DNA of 64,000 bases, from NCBI GenBank assembly GCA_003868215.1, contig QWDQ01000016.1, positions 124,001-188,000 on the forward strand. The letters are read 5' to 3'. The DNA is from Pseudophaeomoniella oleicola (lineage: Eukaryota > Ascomycota > Eurotiomycetes > Phaeomoniellales > Phaeomoniellaceae). Each line of letters opens with the position of its first letter. The stretch's first letter is position 1. The position numbers and the translations under genes were made by a program. Below the pieces are notes generated by a model. The model saw nothing but the letters and a program-made list of their open reading frames with translations. It was not told where the DNA came from and searched no databases. This document shows, one piece after another, positions 33,465-45,585 of this stretch.

Positions 33465-35122
33465 TCATTCCCGTCTCCCTCTCTGGCAACCTGCGCGTCT
33501 CTGGCAACCTGCTTCTCTCAGTATAAGATTCACAGATCTCTGTCCGGAAGCAATTTGCTTGATAATCGCAGCTGCTTCGTTGTTGGGCTGTTCAACCCCA
33601 GTGATGGAAACCTCCCCATATTGCCCGCCAGCAGTAGGATCTCCCCTGGTAATTTTAATTTTAGAGCGGGTGTGGTCAGAAATCCCTCCTGTAACAGAAC
33701 CACCCCGCCCTATTACCGCGCCTATTTGGGAAGATGGGATTGTCAGGAAAGTTGTTGTCGTGATCGCTCCGGGTGGGGGTTGGAGCTGAGGGTATGCTAA
33801 ATGATTCTTGGTCGCGAAGAAGTCGACTCGCTGCTGCGGTTAGAACATTTAGAAGCATTGGTGGAGGTGGAAATTTCTTTGACAGCATAGTCTGTCTTCA
33901 CATTAAGCGATTTGTCGATGTGATCCTTACTTGTTTTCTCATCCACATATGAGCAATGTACAGACAGATCCTTGCTAAAGCAAAGACTATCGTCGGAGCA
34001 ATCTCCATCCGAATCATCGTCATTGCTATCGTTATCTGTACTGGATTTTTGCTCAGTGTCATTTTCTGGGTTCTCTTTGGAGGCCCTCCTGGCAGAGCGG
34101 GAAGTCGCCGGTTTGGGGCTGTCTTTCGCAATACAGGACTTCGGTTCGGGTTCCCCTGCCACTGACAAAGCTGAAGAAACTCTATACTCGGTCTTACCAA
34201 CGCTCTGGGACGGACTGCTCATGTCACTGGAGGGGTTCTTGCGTTGGAGTTCAGCATATTGACCTAAGCGATCCGCATGAGGCTGATCGACGGACGGTGG
34301 GTTCCGTTGCAGGGTCAATGGCCCTGCTCGCGAAGGGGTTGCGCCAGTATTGTTGCTGTTGAAGGTAATAGAACCTTGCTTGGTCTTGTCTCCTTCCTCG
34401 ATGTCATGTTGGGCGTCAGATTTGATAACGCTGTCTGTGGAATTACTGGAAATACTCATTGACCTGCTGCGGGATGTCAAACTATGCGTAGATGACGTTG
34501 GTTGGCATGCTGGGCTATTTCCACTGTTGTCTGTGACCTCCTTCTTTACGAAGGTCCTAGCAGGAGCTCTTGATGAACCACCCCGCGGTGCTTGCGGAAT
34601 GCCTTTACTCCCTTTGGGACATCTAACCATCATATAATTGTCACCGGTGTCTGGCGATTGTGTATGATCCAAGCACTCTCCACTTCTCTCCACGCAGTGT
34701 TTATCATCGTTCGAGACGGGACTGCAGCCAGAATCGTGAGTAGATCTATTCGTTTTTAAGCGTTGGGTTGGGCTGGCGTTATCACTTCTGATGCGGCTTC
34801 CTTCTTCGCCAGCCAGGATGTCCGATACACCTTTGCGCTTGTGAGATGAGGTAACTTCCTCGAGAGGGGCCGTTGATATACTGCGTCTCGCGAACTGTGG
34901 CGGTTGTGCAAGGGTCAAGAGGCGAGACCTTGCCATATATTCTTAGCCTGTTTGAACATCTGCCTGTGCTACTCGATCTCCGGCTTACCTGATCATATCC
35001 TCGGTGACACATTTAGGGAAATGTATAGCGATAGATGTGATGTCTCGAGGTATCACATTAGAAAGGCGTAGCGACGCTTGAAGCATAACTTTGTCTCTCT
35101 CGTCACTCCATTTCGAAGACAT
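33465..35122 (-). CDS. SANT-KH array member 5, with canonical KH domain
   Basis: First exon 35122-34989 encodes a SANT-like module (MSSKWSDERDKVMLQASLRL, ending TEDMIR) with a phase-2 GTAAGC donor. The second exon starts at 34928, behind a CTAAG branch and an AAG acceptor. The long middle is Ser/Asp-rich with an acidic DNDSNDDDSDGD run. Unspliced, this frame stops at 33797. A further exon ending at 33465 encodes a clear type I KH domain: FLTIPSSQIGAVIGRGGSV, then SKIKITRGDP and GEVSITGVEQPNNEAAAII. Two in-frame joins work: 33902|33833 (GTGAAG donor, CGCAG acceptor, 509 aa) and 33931|33796 (GTAAGG donor, TTTAG acceptor, 487 aa). This is the only member with the GxxG loop (GRGG), so the most likely to bind RNA or ssDNA. 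An 18-nt tandem duplication lies near 33477-33510. Confidence 0.72.
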
Positions 35123-36110
35123 AATGTCGTTGACAACACGGATCCAGCGGGTAGTTCAGCAAAACTTCAAAATACCAAAACACGAACAAGTGCGACACGG
35201 ACGGAGAAACAACAAAATAAGACAAAAAAAGGAACAAGATTGATCGCGGAGGATGGCAGCCTCCTTCCTGACGGCTTGAAGATACATGAGGAACGGCACC
35301 GCGAGACATTATCTGTTGGATGTGACAGATCTTGCATAAGCGTGCATCTATTTCATGTAGTGCATGCAAGCGAATGGCCGGGGACCGATGACAAAGTACC
35401 TCTCATCATTCAGCAGATTCAGACTGACTCGAAACAGATCGTCTTACTGTCTGTGCACTGGGATAGATCGTCTTTCCTGCGTAAAGACATAAATTATACC
35501 TTATGCTCATGTATACTATGTAGATGGATACATGTACTCTTGATTGTACAGTGGAACGCCGCTGGGCCCACCGCGTGAACAATGCGACAAAGTAAGCAAG
35601 ACGAAGTGGTTGAGATATCTTCAAAGTCATGGCAAAGAGTCATGAGCACCTTGAAAGGTATGTTTCGTAGGACCGGCCATTTGATTACTGCACGGTGGCT
35701 CTAGGAACGTTGAAACCGAAGGATATGCACCGCAGGACCTCCAGCTAAAAGTGGTGGTTGTATTGAGCCGCGATGCATTGCTATTCGTGAACTGGGGCAG
35801 CTCACCAGAGTGATGATGTCAAATAGGCATTATCACATTGTCTCCATGTGTGAGATTGAACGTAGAATTGTAGATATTACATGTCACATCCTGCTGAGGG
35901 TAAATCGCGTCGGCGTGTTCCAAATCGTCAAAGGCGGAGAGGGCCAATTGAGTGGACACGCGAAATCACATGATACATTCTCCATCGAGTAAAGCGGTGA
36001 GTATTTTCTGCCCCAAAAAGTTTGGATTTCTGAAAACTGCGTTGCGATGATCTCGTGAAAAGCACTTATTTAAAGCCAGGAGTTCCGTAGTGTCGAGATC
36101 GTTTATCATC
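35123..36110. other. Divergent intergenic region, array member 5 / BRX1
   Basis: About 990 bp between the divergent starts. Small ORFs (for example 35078-35578 on +) overlap exon 1 of member 5 and have no coding features. Presumably holds both promoters. Confidence 0.5.
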
Positions 36111-37167
36111 ATGGCGGCTGCATACAAATCTATTGAAAGGCGCCAGAGGGACTTGGATTCGAGTTCTGACGAATCAGATGCCAGCGAATCTTCCAGTGCG
36201 ACTCTGAGAAGAGAGTCGTCCTCGCCGGAGAAGATACCAAAGAACACCCCAGCCATATTGAAGAACAAAGTTTTGATGTTGACTTCACGAGGGGTCTCGT
36301 ATAGGTGAGTGTGGAGGTCCAGTATGGCGGTACAGTCTCTGATCCTTTTGATTTTTCAGGCATCGACATCTCCTCAATGATCTATCCGCACTTCTTCCCC
36401 ATACCTTCAAAGATACGAAGTTAGATACGAAGTCGTCAAACAATTACAACAGTGCTCTTAACGGTCTTGCAGATCTGCATTCTTGCAATTACGTCTTCTT
36501 TTTAGAAGCCCGCAAACACGGGCAAGATCTCTATTTGTGGTTGGCAAAAGCGCCGAACGGTCCGACTCTCAAATTCAGCGTCAACAATGTACATACCATG
36601 GGCGAGCTAGGATTCGGCGGGAACTGTCTGAAGGGTGGAAGAGGAATAGTCGTATTTGACAAGAGCTTTGAGCAGGGGTCGGCCGGTGGCGCCGGAGCAG
36701 AGTATAGAGGATTGGTCAAAGAAATGCTTAGCGGCGTGTTCTGCGTGCCCTCCAAGGGGGTCCGAGGCATGAAACCTTTCATTGATCGCATCATCGGAGT
36801 CTTTGAAGTGGATAACAAAATCTGGATACGAGTCTACGAGATCAGGGAGACGGACAAAGACAAGGTCCTCAAAACAGATGGTGCTGAGAAAAGTTCGACA
36901 GATATTTCTTTAGTGGAGATAGGGCCACGGTTCGTGCTTACGCCTATCGTGATCTTGGAAGGGAGTTTCGGTGGTCCAGTCATTTACGAGAATCGCGAAT
37001 TTGTCAGTCCTAATCAATTGCGAGCTGAAGTCCGGTTACAAAAGGCAGCCAAGCATGCAAGAAGGAGAGGGGATGTCCGTGATCGGAAAAGCAAACGAGG
37101 AGACTTGGGCTTGGATAAGTCGAAGAAGAGATCTGGCCCTCTCGATAACTCTGTTTTGTTCAAATGA
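36111..37167 (+). CDS. BRX1: Ribosome biogenesis protein Brx1 (Brix domain)
   Basis: Nucleolar 60S assembly factor that binds pre-rRNA with Ebp2 (family knowledge). Two exons: 36111-36304 and 36360-37167; 333 aa, near the family norm. After an acidic/Ser-rich N-terminus comes KVLMLTSRGVSYR, the canonical first strand of the Brix domain, then HLLNDLSALLPHTFKDTKLD. Further Brix blocks are YLWLAKAPNGPTLKFSV, GRGIVVFDKSFE and IWIRVYEI, with the conserved GPRFVL motif before a basic C-terminus. The intron (55 nt) has a GTGAGT donor and a TTTTTCAG acceptor. The start at 36111 (MAAAYKS) is preferred over 36090 because the upstream Met adds an unconserved segment. Confidence 0.95.
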
Positions 37168-38791
37168 TGTTCGAACGCAGTCTCATCTTGTTTGTAATGA
37201 TACCCCGGCGGCCAAGGTGGTTTCGGCGATTTTGGTACTGATCCAACTACGCACATATGTATCCATGCACACACAAGGCTACAGGGCGCATCCGCACGAG
37301 TTCTTCCTCAGACGTGGAAACGGAGATGTTTAAGGGCTACCTCTGTCCGTGTGAAACAGACTTCTTTCCCTTGTGGACTAAAGTGGGTGGTACCATGGTC
37401 TTCGTGTACTCGAAGATATCTCTGTTAAGGAGCATTCACGCGGAATACTGTCCACCTGAACTCGTAGCAGGTACGTTCTGTCTGAACGAAAGGCGAGGGG
37501 GCATGCATATAGACTCATCGCCAACGATTTCTATCAACTAGGAAGTCTTGCAGCTATCTACCTCCATTGGCATTCTGTCCATCCCTACTGTCTCTCGACC
37601 AGCCAATCTCTCAATCAGTCAGGTCGATCATGCCTACAGAAACGTCCTTGACTTGTACGGCTGAGCTTAATCGAGCACAGTCACCAGTACCATTATTCAG
37701 AACCAGTACAACAATGGTTACGAGCCAAATGATTCCATTGGCTGGCTGTTAGCTCTTCCGATAGCATATTGACGCAGACGGAGTCAGTCGCAGAAAGATA
37801 TGATGAGTCTCAGATATCAAGCATACGGTGCTACTATTGAATAGAATAATCCTAGACCACAAACCAAAAAGCAGAAAGAACTTCAATACCTAATCCAAAT
37901 ACTCGAGATAGACTGCCTTTCTCTTTTCGCAAACCCTTCCTTACCTTCCGTCGTCGTCGCTGTTGATCAATATCATCATCCCGAACCCACCAGCGCACCC
38001 TCTCCTCCTTCCTTCCTTCCTTCCCCCAATCTCCATCTCTCCTACAAGCCCACTCACCGCATGCATCCTCATCACCGCATCCTCATCTTCCAATACCTTC
38101 CATTACCTTCAGATTATCTTAAGATTAGTACCTTACGTCCCTATTGATTTCTTTCCTCCAAGTCTATTTTACACCAGACCATAGATCATATCTCAAACTG
38201 CCTGCTACATATATACCTAAGCAAACTCGTTACCTACCTACCGTATCAGGAATGGCCCTCTCTGATTCCTTCCCTCATATTGCTAGCATCCTTTGAAAGA
38301 CAAGAGTTTCTTGGCGTTGTGATCTGTGATTTACCTCGGAGGCAAGAATGCAAGTTATCAAGTCTCTGTCCACATTTGACAGGCAGGGAGGGAAAGCATT
38401 ACCGAAGATAATGACGAACCGTCAGGCTTTACTCGGCAGCCAGGCAGTTGGCATTGCAGAGACCCAGTCAGGAGCAGCTGCCACGGGGGTTGAAAAAAAA
38501 GGGGGAGGATAGACGGAGGATAGGTAAGTAGGTAGGTAGGTAGTGGATTCTTGATGTATGTGTGTGTGACTTTGGTGTATGGGACGGTGGATATATCCAT
38601 TGGTTGGATTCGATGCAACGATGGTATGGTCAGTGGTTTGTGGAAGATAGCAGCGTACAGATTGCACCTATGTAGGTACATATGTGAATACAAAGCACAA
38701 CTCGCCATCTCGTCGCTACGAAACCAAGGCACGGGCTCGCTACGCAAGTATGATGGTGACGCCAGCACCTCCGTACATACTCCTAGTCGAA
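37168..38791. other. Intergenic, 1.6 kb
   Basis: 3' sides of BRX1 and of the 210-aa orphan. It includes a pyrimidine-rich CCTTCC/ATCC stretch (about 37930-38150), TACCTACCTACC near 38231-38242 and a GTAGGTAGGTAG run near 38525-38544. Small ORFs are compositional. Confidence 0.5.
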
Positions 38792-39474
38792 TCAGTGCCA
38801 GAAGAAATCAATTTGCACCTCAACGCTCCCGTCATCATTTGTAGTCATGACCAAGGGCGACCTTGGCGCAGCTTGGACGGTGGTCACTCCGGTGGACCCG
38901 ACATGGTGAACTGGATGTGACGACTGGACCAGCAAGATATCACCAGCGCCGAGAACCGAAGATGAGCTGCGAAGTCTTTCCATGGCGCGTTCGGAGCATT
39001 GGCCTCTTCTCTCGTCCCAGTACAGCATGAGTAGGGCGCAGATCCTTGCTTTTGCCATGTCGAGTGAGAAGAGATGCGCAATAACGTAGGCAGCGACGTA
39101 GATATCATCGGCTTGTTCCTCCGTACCTGTATCGAGTTGATCAACGGCGTCGATGAGGCCTGAGGTAATCCATCCGGCAATTATCGCGAACGCTGCGATA
39201 GGAACGCCAGACAGAACACGATAACCAACACACCTGCCCCAGTTGCGACGGTCAAGCATGCCATTGGCGTAGATGATAACGTCTTCAAGTGGCAGGTGAA
39301 AGGCTCTCCGTATCATCGTAGTATCGTCACAGACTACAACCTTGAGCCGTCTATTGGGCCTTCAGGAAGTCAGCAACCATTGTTATTGGAATTATGATGA
39401 TGAACTTACATGTTGTGGTTTTGAACGGTTCTTTGTCCATTTCGGTTTTCAAGGTTGTGATCGTTGCTAGCCAT
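38792..39474 (-). CDS. Orphan 210-aa protein
   Basis: Two exons: 39474-39410 and 39359-38792; 210 aa. The frame is uninterrupted across a 50-nt intron (GTAAGT donor, phase 2, CTGAAG acceptor, GCTGAC branch). The N-terminus is polar. A strand-like RRLKVVVCDDTT is followed by helices RRAFHLPLEDVIIYA and a hydrophobic AAFAIIAGWITSGLIDAV. A helical stretch DIYVAAYVIAHLFSLDMAKARI then precedes a Ser-rich tail and a beta-like C-terminus. No transmembrane topology is obvious and I recognise no family. The coding call rests on length, splice signals and amphipathic helices. Confidence 0.55.
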
Positions 39475-42400
39475 GGCTAAGTCTCGTCTGATCGAAATGA
39501 CACGTGTACTGATGGTAGTGGTGTACAGCAATGTGCGGATTTCTGTGCAAGAGGCTGATGTAGACAAAGATAACGAATCGTAAGTCTTTCAGCAGACGAT
39601 TCTGTGGAAGGACTTTCAAGGACTGTCAGAGGGAAGCTGGTGTTTAACGCAACGCTCTCTGGAGGGGTCTTCCGGAGAGATGTAGAAAGTAGGAAGCGAG
39701 AGATGGAGAAAGTGAAGAGGAACAAGGCAGGGAGGAGCTGAAAAGCCGTGACAACAATCGTGTAACCCTTCTGACTCCTCAGCGTGAGGGGCTTGCTGCC
39801 TGTCAACGCTCCCCAGCACCGTCCCACGTTCAGTACTGAGCAGGCTGGCTTTGCAACTTGCAAAAAGGGGCATCGTTCACAATCGTTGTCATCATGCTAA
39901 GTAAGCGTTCTCCAAAGCCGTTCTCTTCTTTCATCCCAATCAGAATGTCCTCTACTGGCCCGCTTTCCATGGACTCTCCTCATTATCCAGACAGCGACAA
40001 TCCGGGCCCTGACAGCCCTTCAAACATCACATGACTCCCCAATCAGCGTCTGACAAAGACCCAACAGTACCTGTAGGCCTTGTCCATGTTTCCTTTTCCA
40101 CCATGCTTCGGTCGTTTGCTGATGTTGCATATTTATACATATATATGTATCGGCACAAGATTATCACCCAGTACTCTTTGGTAGTATCATTGGCAGCGTA
40201 TGTGGTCATCGACAGCTCCATAGCAGGCAGATCGTTCGGAGGCCATTCCGAAGCCCCAAACTCCACCATAGAGCGCCAGCATCTCAGGTTGCTACTGAGG
40301 TTGGGCCAAGTGTCAACCTGGCAGTAATAGACATGTTCCTTGTTCGCAGCAATTCGAGGAAGAGACCATCTTTTCTGGTAATCTACAACCGAGACTGCAA
40401 CGGGGCATTGAGATGGATGGGTAGTGAGAGATGTCCATAGCGCGCCAGAAAAGAAGCGTTCAGACACAGCAGCAGTGCGCCAGATGAAGTCGGGAGGCGA
40501 AAGCATTCCAAAAGCGCAAGATGGAGTGCGGAGGCGTAGCAGAGCCCGATACGTGATTCGAGAAGACCACACGATATTCAGGAGCCTCTGTACAGATATC
40601 CCGAGACTAGGACGAAGGTCGATCAAGCTTCGTCGTATAGAGCACCCAGCAGAGGAAATGATAGCTCCGTCGATCAACCAAGAGCGTTTTCATGATGGGA
40701 ACGAACGACGAAAGGAACATTCATAAGACCATCGAGGCGGCAAGTACACCGCATCTCAGAGACCTATTCGTTCCAACTGTCTCGAAAAGTATCTGAGGGA
40801 TATACTCAAACCGGGCTTGAGTGGCATCTACAGGCTTGGTCGTCTATCTATCGTTATCGACTAGTAGATGAGACGGACTGTTCATGAACTCATGCCGACG
40901 TCGGTGATGCTCTGGCCTCAAGGTAGAAGATTGCCATTTCGGAAGAGAAACCGAACAAATGCTGCAGCTGCCACTGGGGTTTCCTGCGTGATACCCTGCT
41001 CAAGCAGTCGGTGTCGGTCTTGAACGAAGATCGGGGACTTTGCAATTGCCGGAGCCAGGGAACTCAAAAGACAGACAGACGACCACGTCTCTAGCTGCCC
41101 TGCGCCCTTCCTCCTGTGATGCAGGTAGTAGAAGAGATCCCTACTCCAGAGATGTGTGGAGAATATGAGGTTGAACTGGTGGGCAACGCTGGCTCGGTGA
41201 TACAGAAGATCAGTATTACCTGAACGAAAGCCGATTACCAGGGATTCATACTGCGAGCATTTCGAGAGGTATGCATTTGGCCTGAAGTGGATCACTTGCC
41301 CACAGTAGTGGAATGTCCTGGCACGAAAATATCGAACTAACCATCAGCTACCGATTGGTTCAATTCGAGATCAATGAGGCTGAGAGTCTAGTCTTCTGAC
41401 ATCTTCCCCGAGGTCTTGATAGAGAGTTGATGACGCTAAGTACGAGGATAGCGACTGGTCGAAGGTGCCACTAAGTGATCATACGATAACAGGCTAAGGC
41501 TTGGGCAGTATACCATTCGATGGAGCCTTGTTGGCATCTTGAACACTGTTGACTCGTCGTTGCGTATAATAGCTTATATCTCCCTTAGGCCTTTCGCCTG
41601 AAAGTCCGCTGGTGAAGGTGCACCTCAAGTCGATGTCGTTGTGGATGCATTTTCCAGTTTCTGGGCTCCGAGAGTTGACGTGTGTCCACATTTGGTACCA
41701 CCTATTTTGGAAGGAACTAGTAGTACACCAGCATCAACTATTGTTTGGCCTGCAAGCCAAAACAAGAAGGCGAAGCAAAGATGGTTAAAGGAAGATCGTG
41801 GGCGAGTTGATAAAGAAGTATGTCTGGAGGAGAGAAAAGGAGAAGAGAAGAAGAAGGGAAGAGTACGGAGGTGGAGAAGTCGGAAACGAAATCGAAGTTG
41901 AAGTCGAAGTCGCAGTCGAAGAGGGGAAGAGCAGACTCCCTGTTTATCGCCGTCCACTGACCTTGCTCCTCCTCTTGCTCGTACAACACGACCCCCATGG
42001 CATTGTCTCCGACAGGATCAATAACGCCTCCTATCACATCCTTTACAGTCTGGCAATGGCATCGTTACATACAACGTGTTTCGACATTCAGCTGGGCCAT
42101 TTTCCCTCTCTACATCGTGGAGCACATCATACGATGCCAGGCGTGCCCTGCAGGGATTGGACTACTTCCGCCTGCTCTTTGTTGAAATCTTTACTATGAC
42201 AAGGCATCGGACTGTGGTATCGAGTCTAGCTACCTATCCGAAGCCATCCCCTAACTTATAGGTTTCCGCAACGTAAGTGGCTTACTAGCGGCTGCCTTGT
42301 ATTCCCCGATCAAGGCAACGTACTCGTCAAATCAGACTTGCAACACGAAGCAGTGCACCACTTGATGACAATTGACGCCCTCACCGCTACAACTCTTGAT

Positions 42401-42794
42401 TTCTGGGCATATTGGGACACATATTTATTCAAATGGAGGTGTCTGACATGCGCACTGATAAAGCTCTACCAGTCTTTGACTGGACAGGAGAATATTGTCA
42501 ACACCATAGCGGACACTTGGTCAGGGACATAAGCGGGAATGGTCACCTACGAGCGGGCATCTTGCGGGCGGAAGTAGTTACGGGTGGTGGGGCATCAGAA
42601 GGTAGGTATTTCTGACCTGATATCACGGATACGAGTTTTTACAGCATTTTACAGACTTCCCTGAAGAAATCCTCTATGTCACTACACGTTGGATGCAATT
42701 TTCATCGTAAAGTCGGCATGAAATTGCCATGTGGTCATATGAATCATACAAAATTTCTATCATCTAATTAATATCTACATCATACTCAGCTACC
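39475..42794. other. 3.3 kb gene-poor region
   Basis: No gene I can support well. The longest ORFs are on the minus strand at 40027-40677 (216 codons) and 40918-41295 (125 codons). The latter has a moderately protein-like composition but no motif. A GAAG/GTCGAAG-rich low-complexity stretch lies at about 41815-41930. The region may hide a fast-evolving gene or a decayed one. Confidence 0.45.
40918..41295 (-). CDS. Doubtful hypothetical ORF
   Basis: 125 codons, with helical and aromatic-rich segments such as YESLVIGFRSGNTDLLYHR and LETWSSVCLLSSLAPAIAK. It has no recognised family, no clear promoter and no splice partner that I could define. It may be part of a larger lineage-specific gene or chance. 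Confidence 0.22.
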   Translation of the reverse strand: MIHFRPNAYLSKCSQYESLVIGFRSGNTDLLYHRASVAHQFNLIFSTHLWSRDLFYYLHHRRKGAGQLETWSSVCLLSSLAPAIAKSPIFVQDRHRLLEQGITQETPVAAAAFVRFLFRNGNLLP

Positions 42795-45585
42795 TTATAC
42801 ATTTTTCCTTGCAGGATTAACTAAATCTCCATACTCCAGAAGTAACCTCAAGAAAACCAACTCCATATCCACCGTGCGCAACACTTTTTGTGACCATTCC
42901 TGGGACATTTCCGCGATCGACTTGCCAATTTCATCCCCTCGTTCAGTGGTAGCGAAAAAGTGCATGATCTCCCACACTTCATCGCCTTGTAAGGATAGAG
43001 GGATGAAATGAACCCACGGGATTAGCCAATCGTCGTGCCATTCCTTGAATATCGTCTGCTTGATGACCGTAGACCGCGAGCCAAGCAGCCGGTAAAAGCG
43101 CCCAGAGAAGCCGTTCCCATCCAAGTCAAGAACGTATTTATGCGAATAAGACGCCGAAACCGGCTCACGGTCCAGCTCGAGGCCATCTAGGTGGAACGCA
43201 ACACTTTCTTCGGCGCATGCATCATCGTCGCACTGTATTGCTGCCATAATTTTAGTAGAAAAGAGGTTCTGTAGGCCTTTTGAGTCTTTCGTATAGTTCA
43301 CCCAATGCCCAGGAGAAGTCTCGTTGAGCAAGACAACGTCGCGTGGTTCGCTATCAGGCATGGTAGCCAATACCAGTCTCTGACGTTGCATGTTCCGCCA
43401 ATTCGTGGTTGTCATATGACCACCTGTCGCTGAACCCATCCAGTAAACGCTATTCTGTTTGGACTCCCAAGACGAATCCTCAGCCGGGTCATACTCTCCA
43501 CTTGTTTCTGCATACCATGGGCTTGGAAGAAGAATGTCATTGAATGTGGATGGCTTAGCTTGTGACCAAATCGGAACTGGGGAATGAGTCAAGCGGAGAG
43601 ATTCCGGATCGTTGAATATACCGTGGAGGACTGCAAATTCTGGGTGCTCGCACGTGTCCTGGCTGGCCGTATAATTCGATACAAAATCAAGCACCTGGGT
43701 CTTGTTCTGCTGTCCCTGGGCGACATCTCTGGCAGGGCTAGAAGCAGGGCAGGATAGAACCATGGAAGGCCATGCATGCTGCTGGCCTACACGTAGAAAG
43801 CTGACGCTTGCACTCTGGGAGCCACTTGCTTCTCCTTGATTGCTATTATCTCCATTGCGAAGGACGTGTGACATTATTGTTTCGCCGAAATCAGAAGGTA
43901 TTACAACCCTCGGTTCATCATAAGTGTTCAAAGCGAATCTGAGGTTCGGCAACATCGCAAGATACGCAGGGTCAGCCGTCAACCAGGAATGAAGCGAGCT
44001 GCCAAGCCAAGCAGAGCCATGGGATTCATCAAATATCGCTTGGTGATCCAATATATCGAAGCGTAGTAAATCGCCACCGGGTTCCTCGATAGCCCCCTCA
44101 ACCATTGCCACAAGTGTCTCTGGGCTTAAACCCCTCAACACGCGGAACGCTTCCAACATGTTGTCAAATTCGTCAATGAAAATGAGGCCTTTGTTGAGAG
44201 CCAAATTCGCCCAGGCGTCGAATCCTGCCGGCGGTTCTCGGTTGTGGCGACGCCGATATTCTGCTATCGCTTCGTCGACAGTCTTTGATTGTCTTCTTAG
44301 CGTGTCTTCGAATCTTTGTTGCCCTTGCAGCCAGAGTTGCTCGATCGGATGCAGCTTTGTAGTGACGCCCAGGGGTGCATATCTTGTGCTTAGCGTATCA
44401 ACAATGAGCGGCGGTATCGTAAGCATGATCCATGGTAGGACCATCAGTAAGAAAATCAATCTGCGGGTTCCTCGCCACACCGAGGTAAAGGTTGTAGCCG
44501 CTATCGTTACTGAGCTTGTGAAAATGAAGATGCCATTCAAGGTGTTTACAGTTGCAGCCGGTTGAAAGATGTAGCTAACTGCGACTGCTGCAAGCTGGCT
44601 GCTTGAGGAGACTATAGAGAGATCTAGTGTAGTCTAACAGGTTCCATTAGCATTAACAATTACAGGCACTGTTTGAACGTACCAGATTGTACAGTGATAG
44701 CAAGCGGAGAGTCTGCAAGACACCAGCACCTATGCTGGCTGGTTCAAAGGTGGAATTAGGAAGCTCTCGAAGTATTAGTATTGTCATCAGACAGAAAGCG
44801 CCGAGGCATATATGGGTGATTGTGTCCTCCCCGACGAAAACACTTGTCTTTGGCACGTCGTGATATTTCTCACTTTCCTTGTGTTCCCCGAGGACGATAT
44901 ATATATGGCAGGTAGAGAAAATGAAGATCATGCCTTCAAGAACTGGAAAAGCCTGAAACGTTTTCTCGGAGAGATGCAGCATTTTCATCGTAACGACGCC
45001 ACTTAGAATGAGATTATGAGCAACACAAACAGCACTCCAGAGCAGAGTGTCTGATTTAGGCTGGACGGTATTGACTTCGGCTTCCTGAACAGGCAGATAG
45101 GCAGTCTGAGCATGCCACAACGGCTGTCGACTAAGCACCATGACAGCAGAAGTGACAGCCACTATCCAAGGCTGTTTTGACGGTCAGGTCTGATCTTGCT
45201 CTGGGAGGCATCATCTACCTACCCAAAGGAAATCCAGTTGCTTATCGATCGATAGCAAACTCGCCAAGGCAGCCATAGCTGGTAGGGTATGCCAGTGGAC
45301 TGCCGCTAGGATACGTGTTGTCGGCCTCACCAATCTCCTAGATTCGGTTTCCACGAGATCCGAGTTCGCAGATTGCCGCCACCACCTCCATCCGACGCGG
45401 GTGACAAGTAATATACCCCAGCATAACCATGCCGCCGAAAGGTCGAACGAGTATGAAGCCTCATGGTAACAGTAGTACCGTAACACAAAGGTAGAAATAA
45501 AACTAGAAACAGAGAGGAAGGCATAGAGACGAGCTTTGTCCATGATAAGACGACGGCGTGATCCCGGGCTGCTGAGATGGGACAA
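42795..45585 (-). CDS. GT90 (CAP10-type) glycosyltransferase with multi-pass N-terminus
   Basis: Three exons: 45585-45223, 45171-44683 and 44633-42795, both introns phase 0; 896 aa. The first 300 or so residues hold several hydrophobic helices, in exons 1 and 2 and at the start of exon 3 (LIFLLMVLPWIMLTIPPLIV). The soluble remainder matches fungal CAP10/GT90 proteins: KTVDEAIAEYRRRHNREPP, NKGLIFIDEFDNM, then SPWYAETSGEYDP, VYWMGSATGGHMTTTNWRNM and the late KYVLDLDGNGFSGRFYRLL with IFKEWHDDWLIPWVHFIPL. The family includes cryptococcal capsule xylosyltransferase-like enzymes. A Golgi-membrane enzyme adding sugars to glycans is inferred; donor and acceptor are unknown. A start at 45543 (MDKARLY) is also possible. 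Confidence 0.88.

Noticed and set aside
40027-40677. 216-codon minus-strand ORF
   Set aside because: Composition not protein-like throughout, no motif, no splice partner; probably chance, though a fast-evolving gene cannot be excluded.
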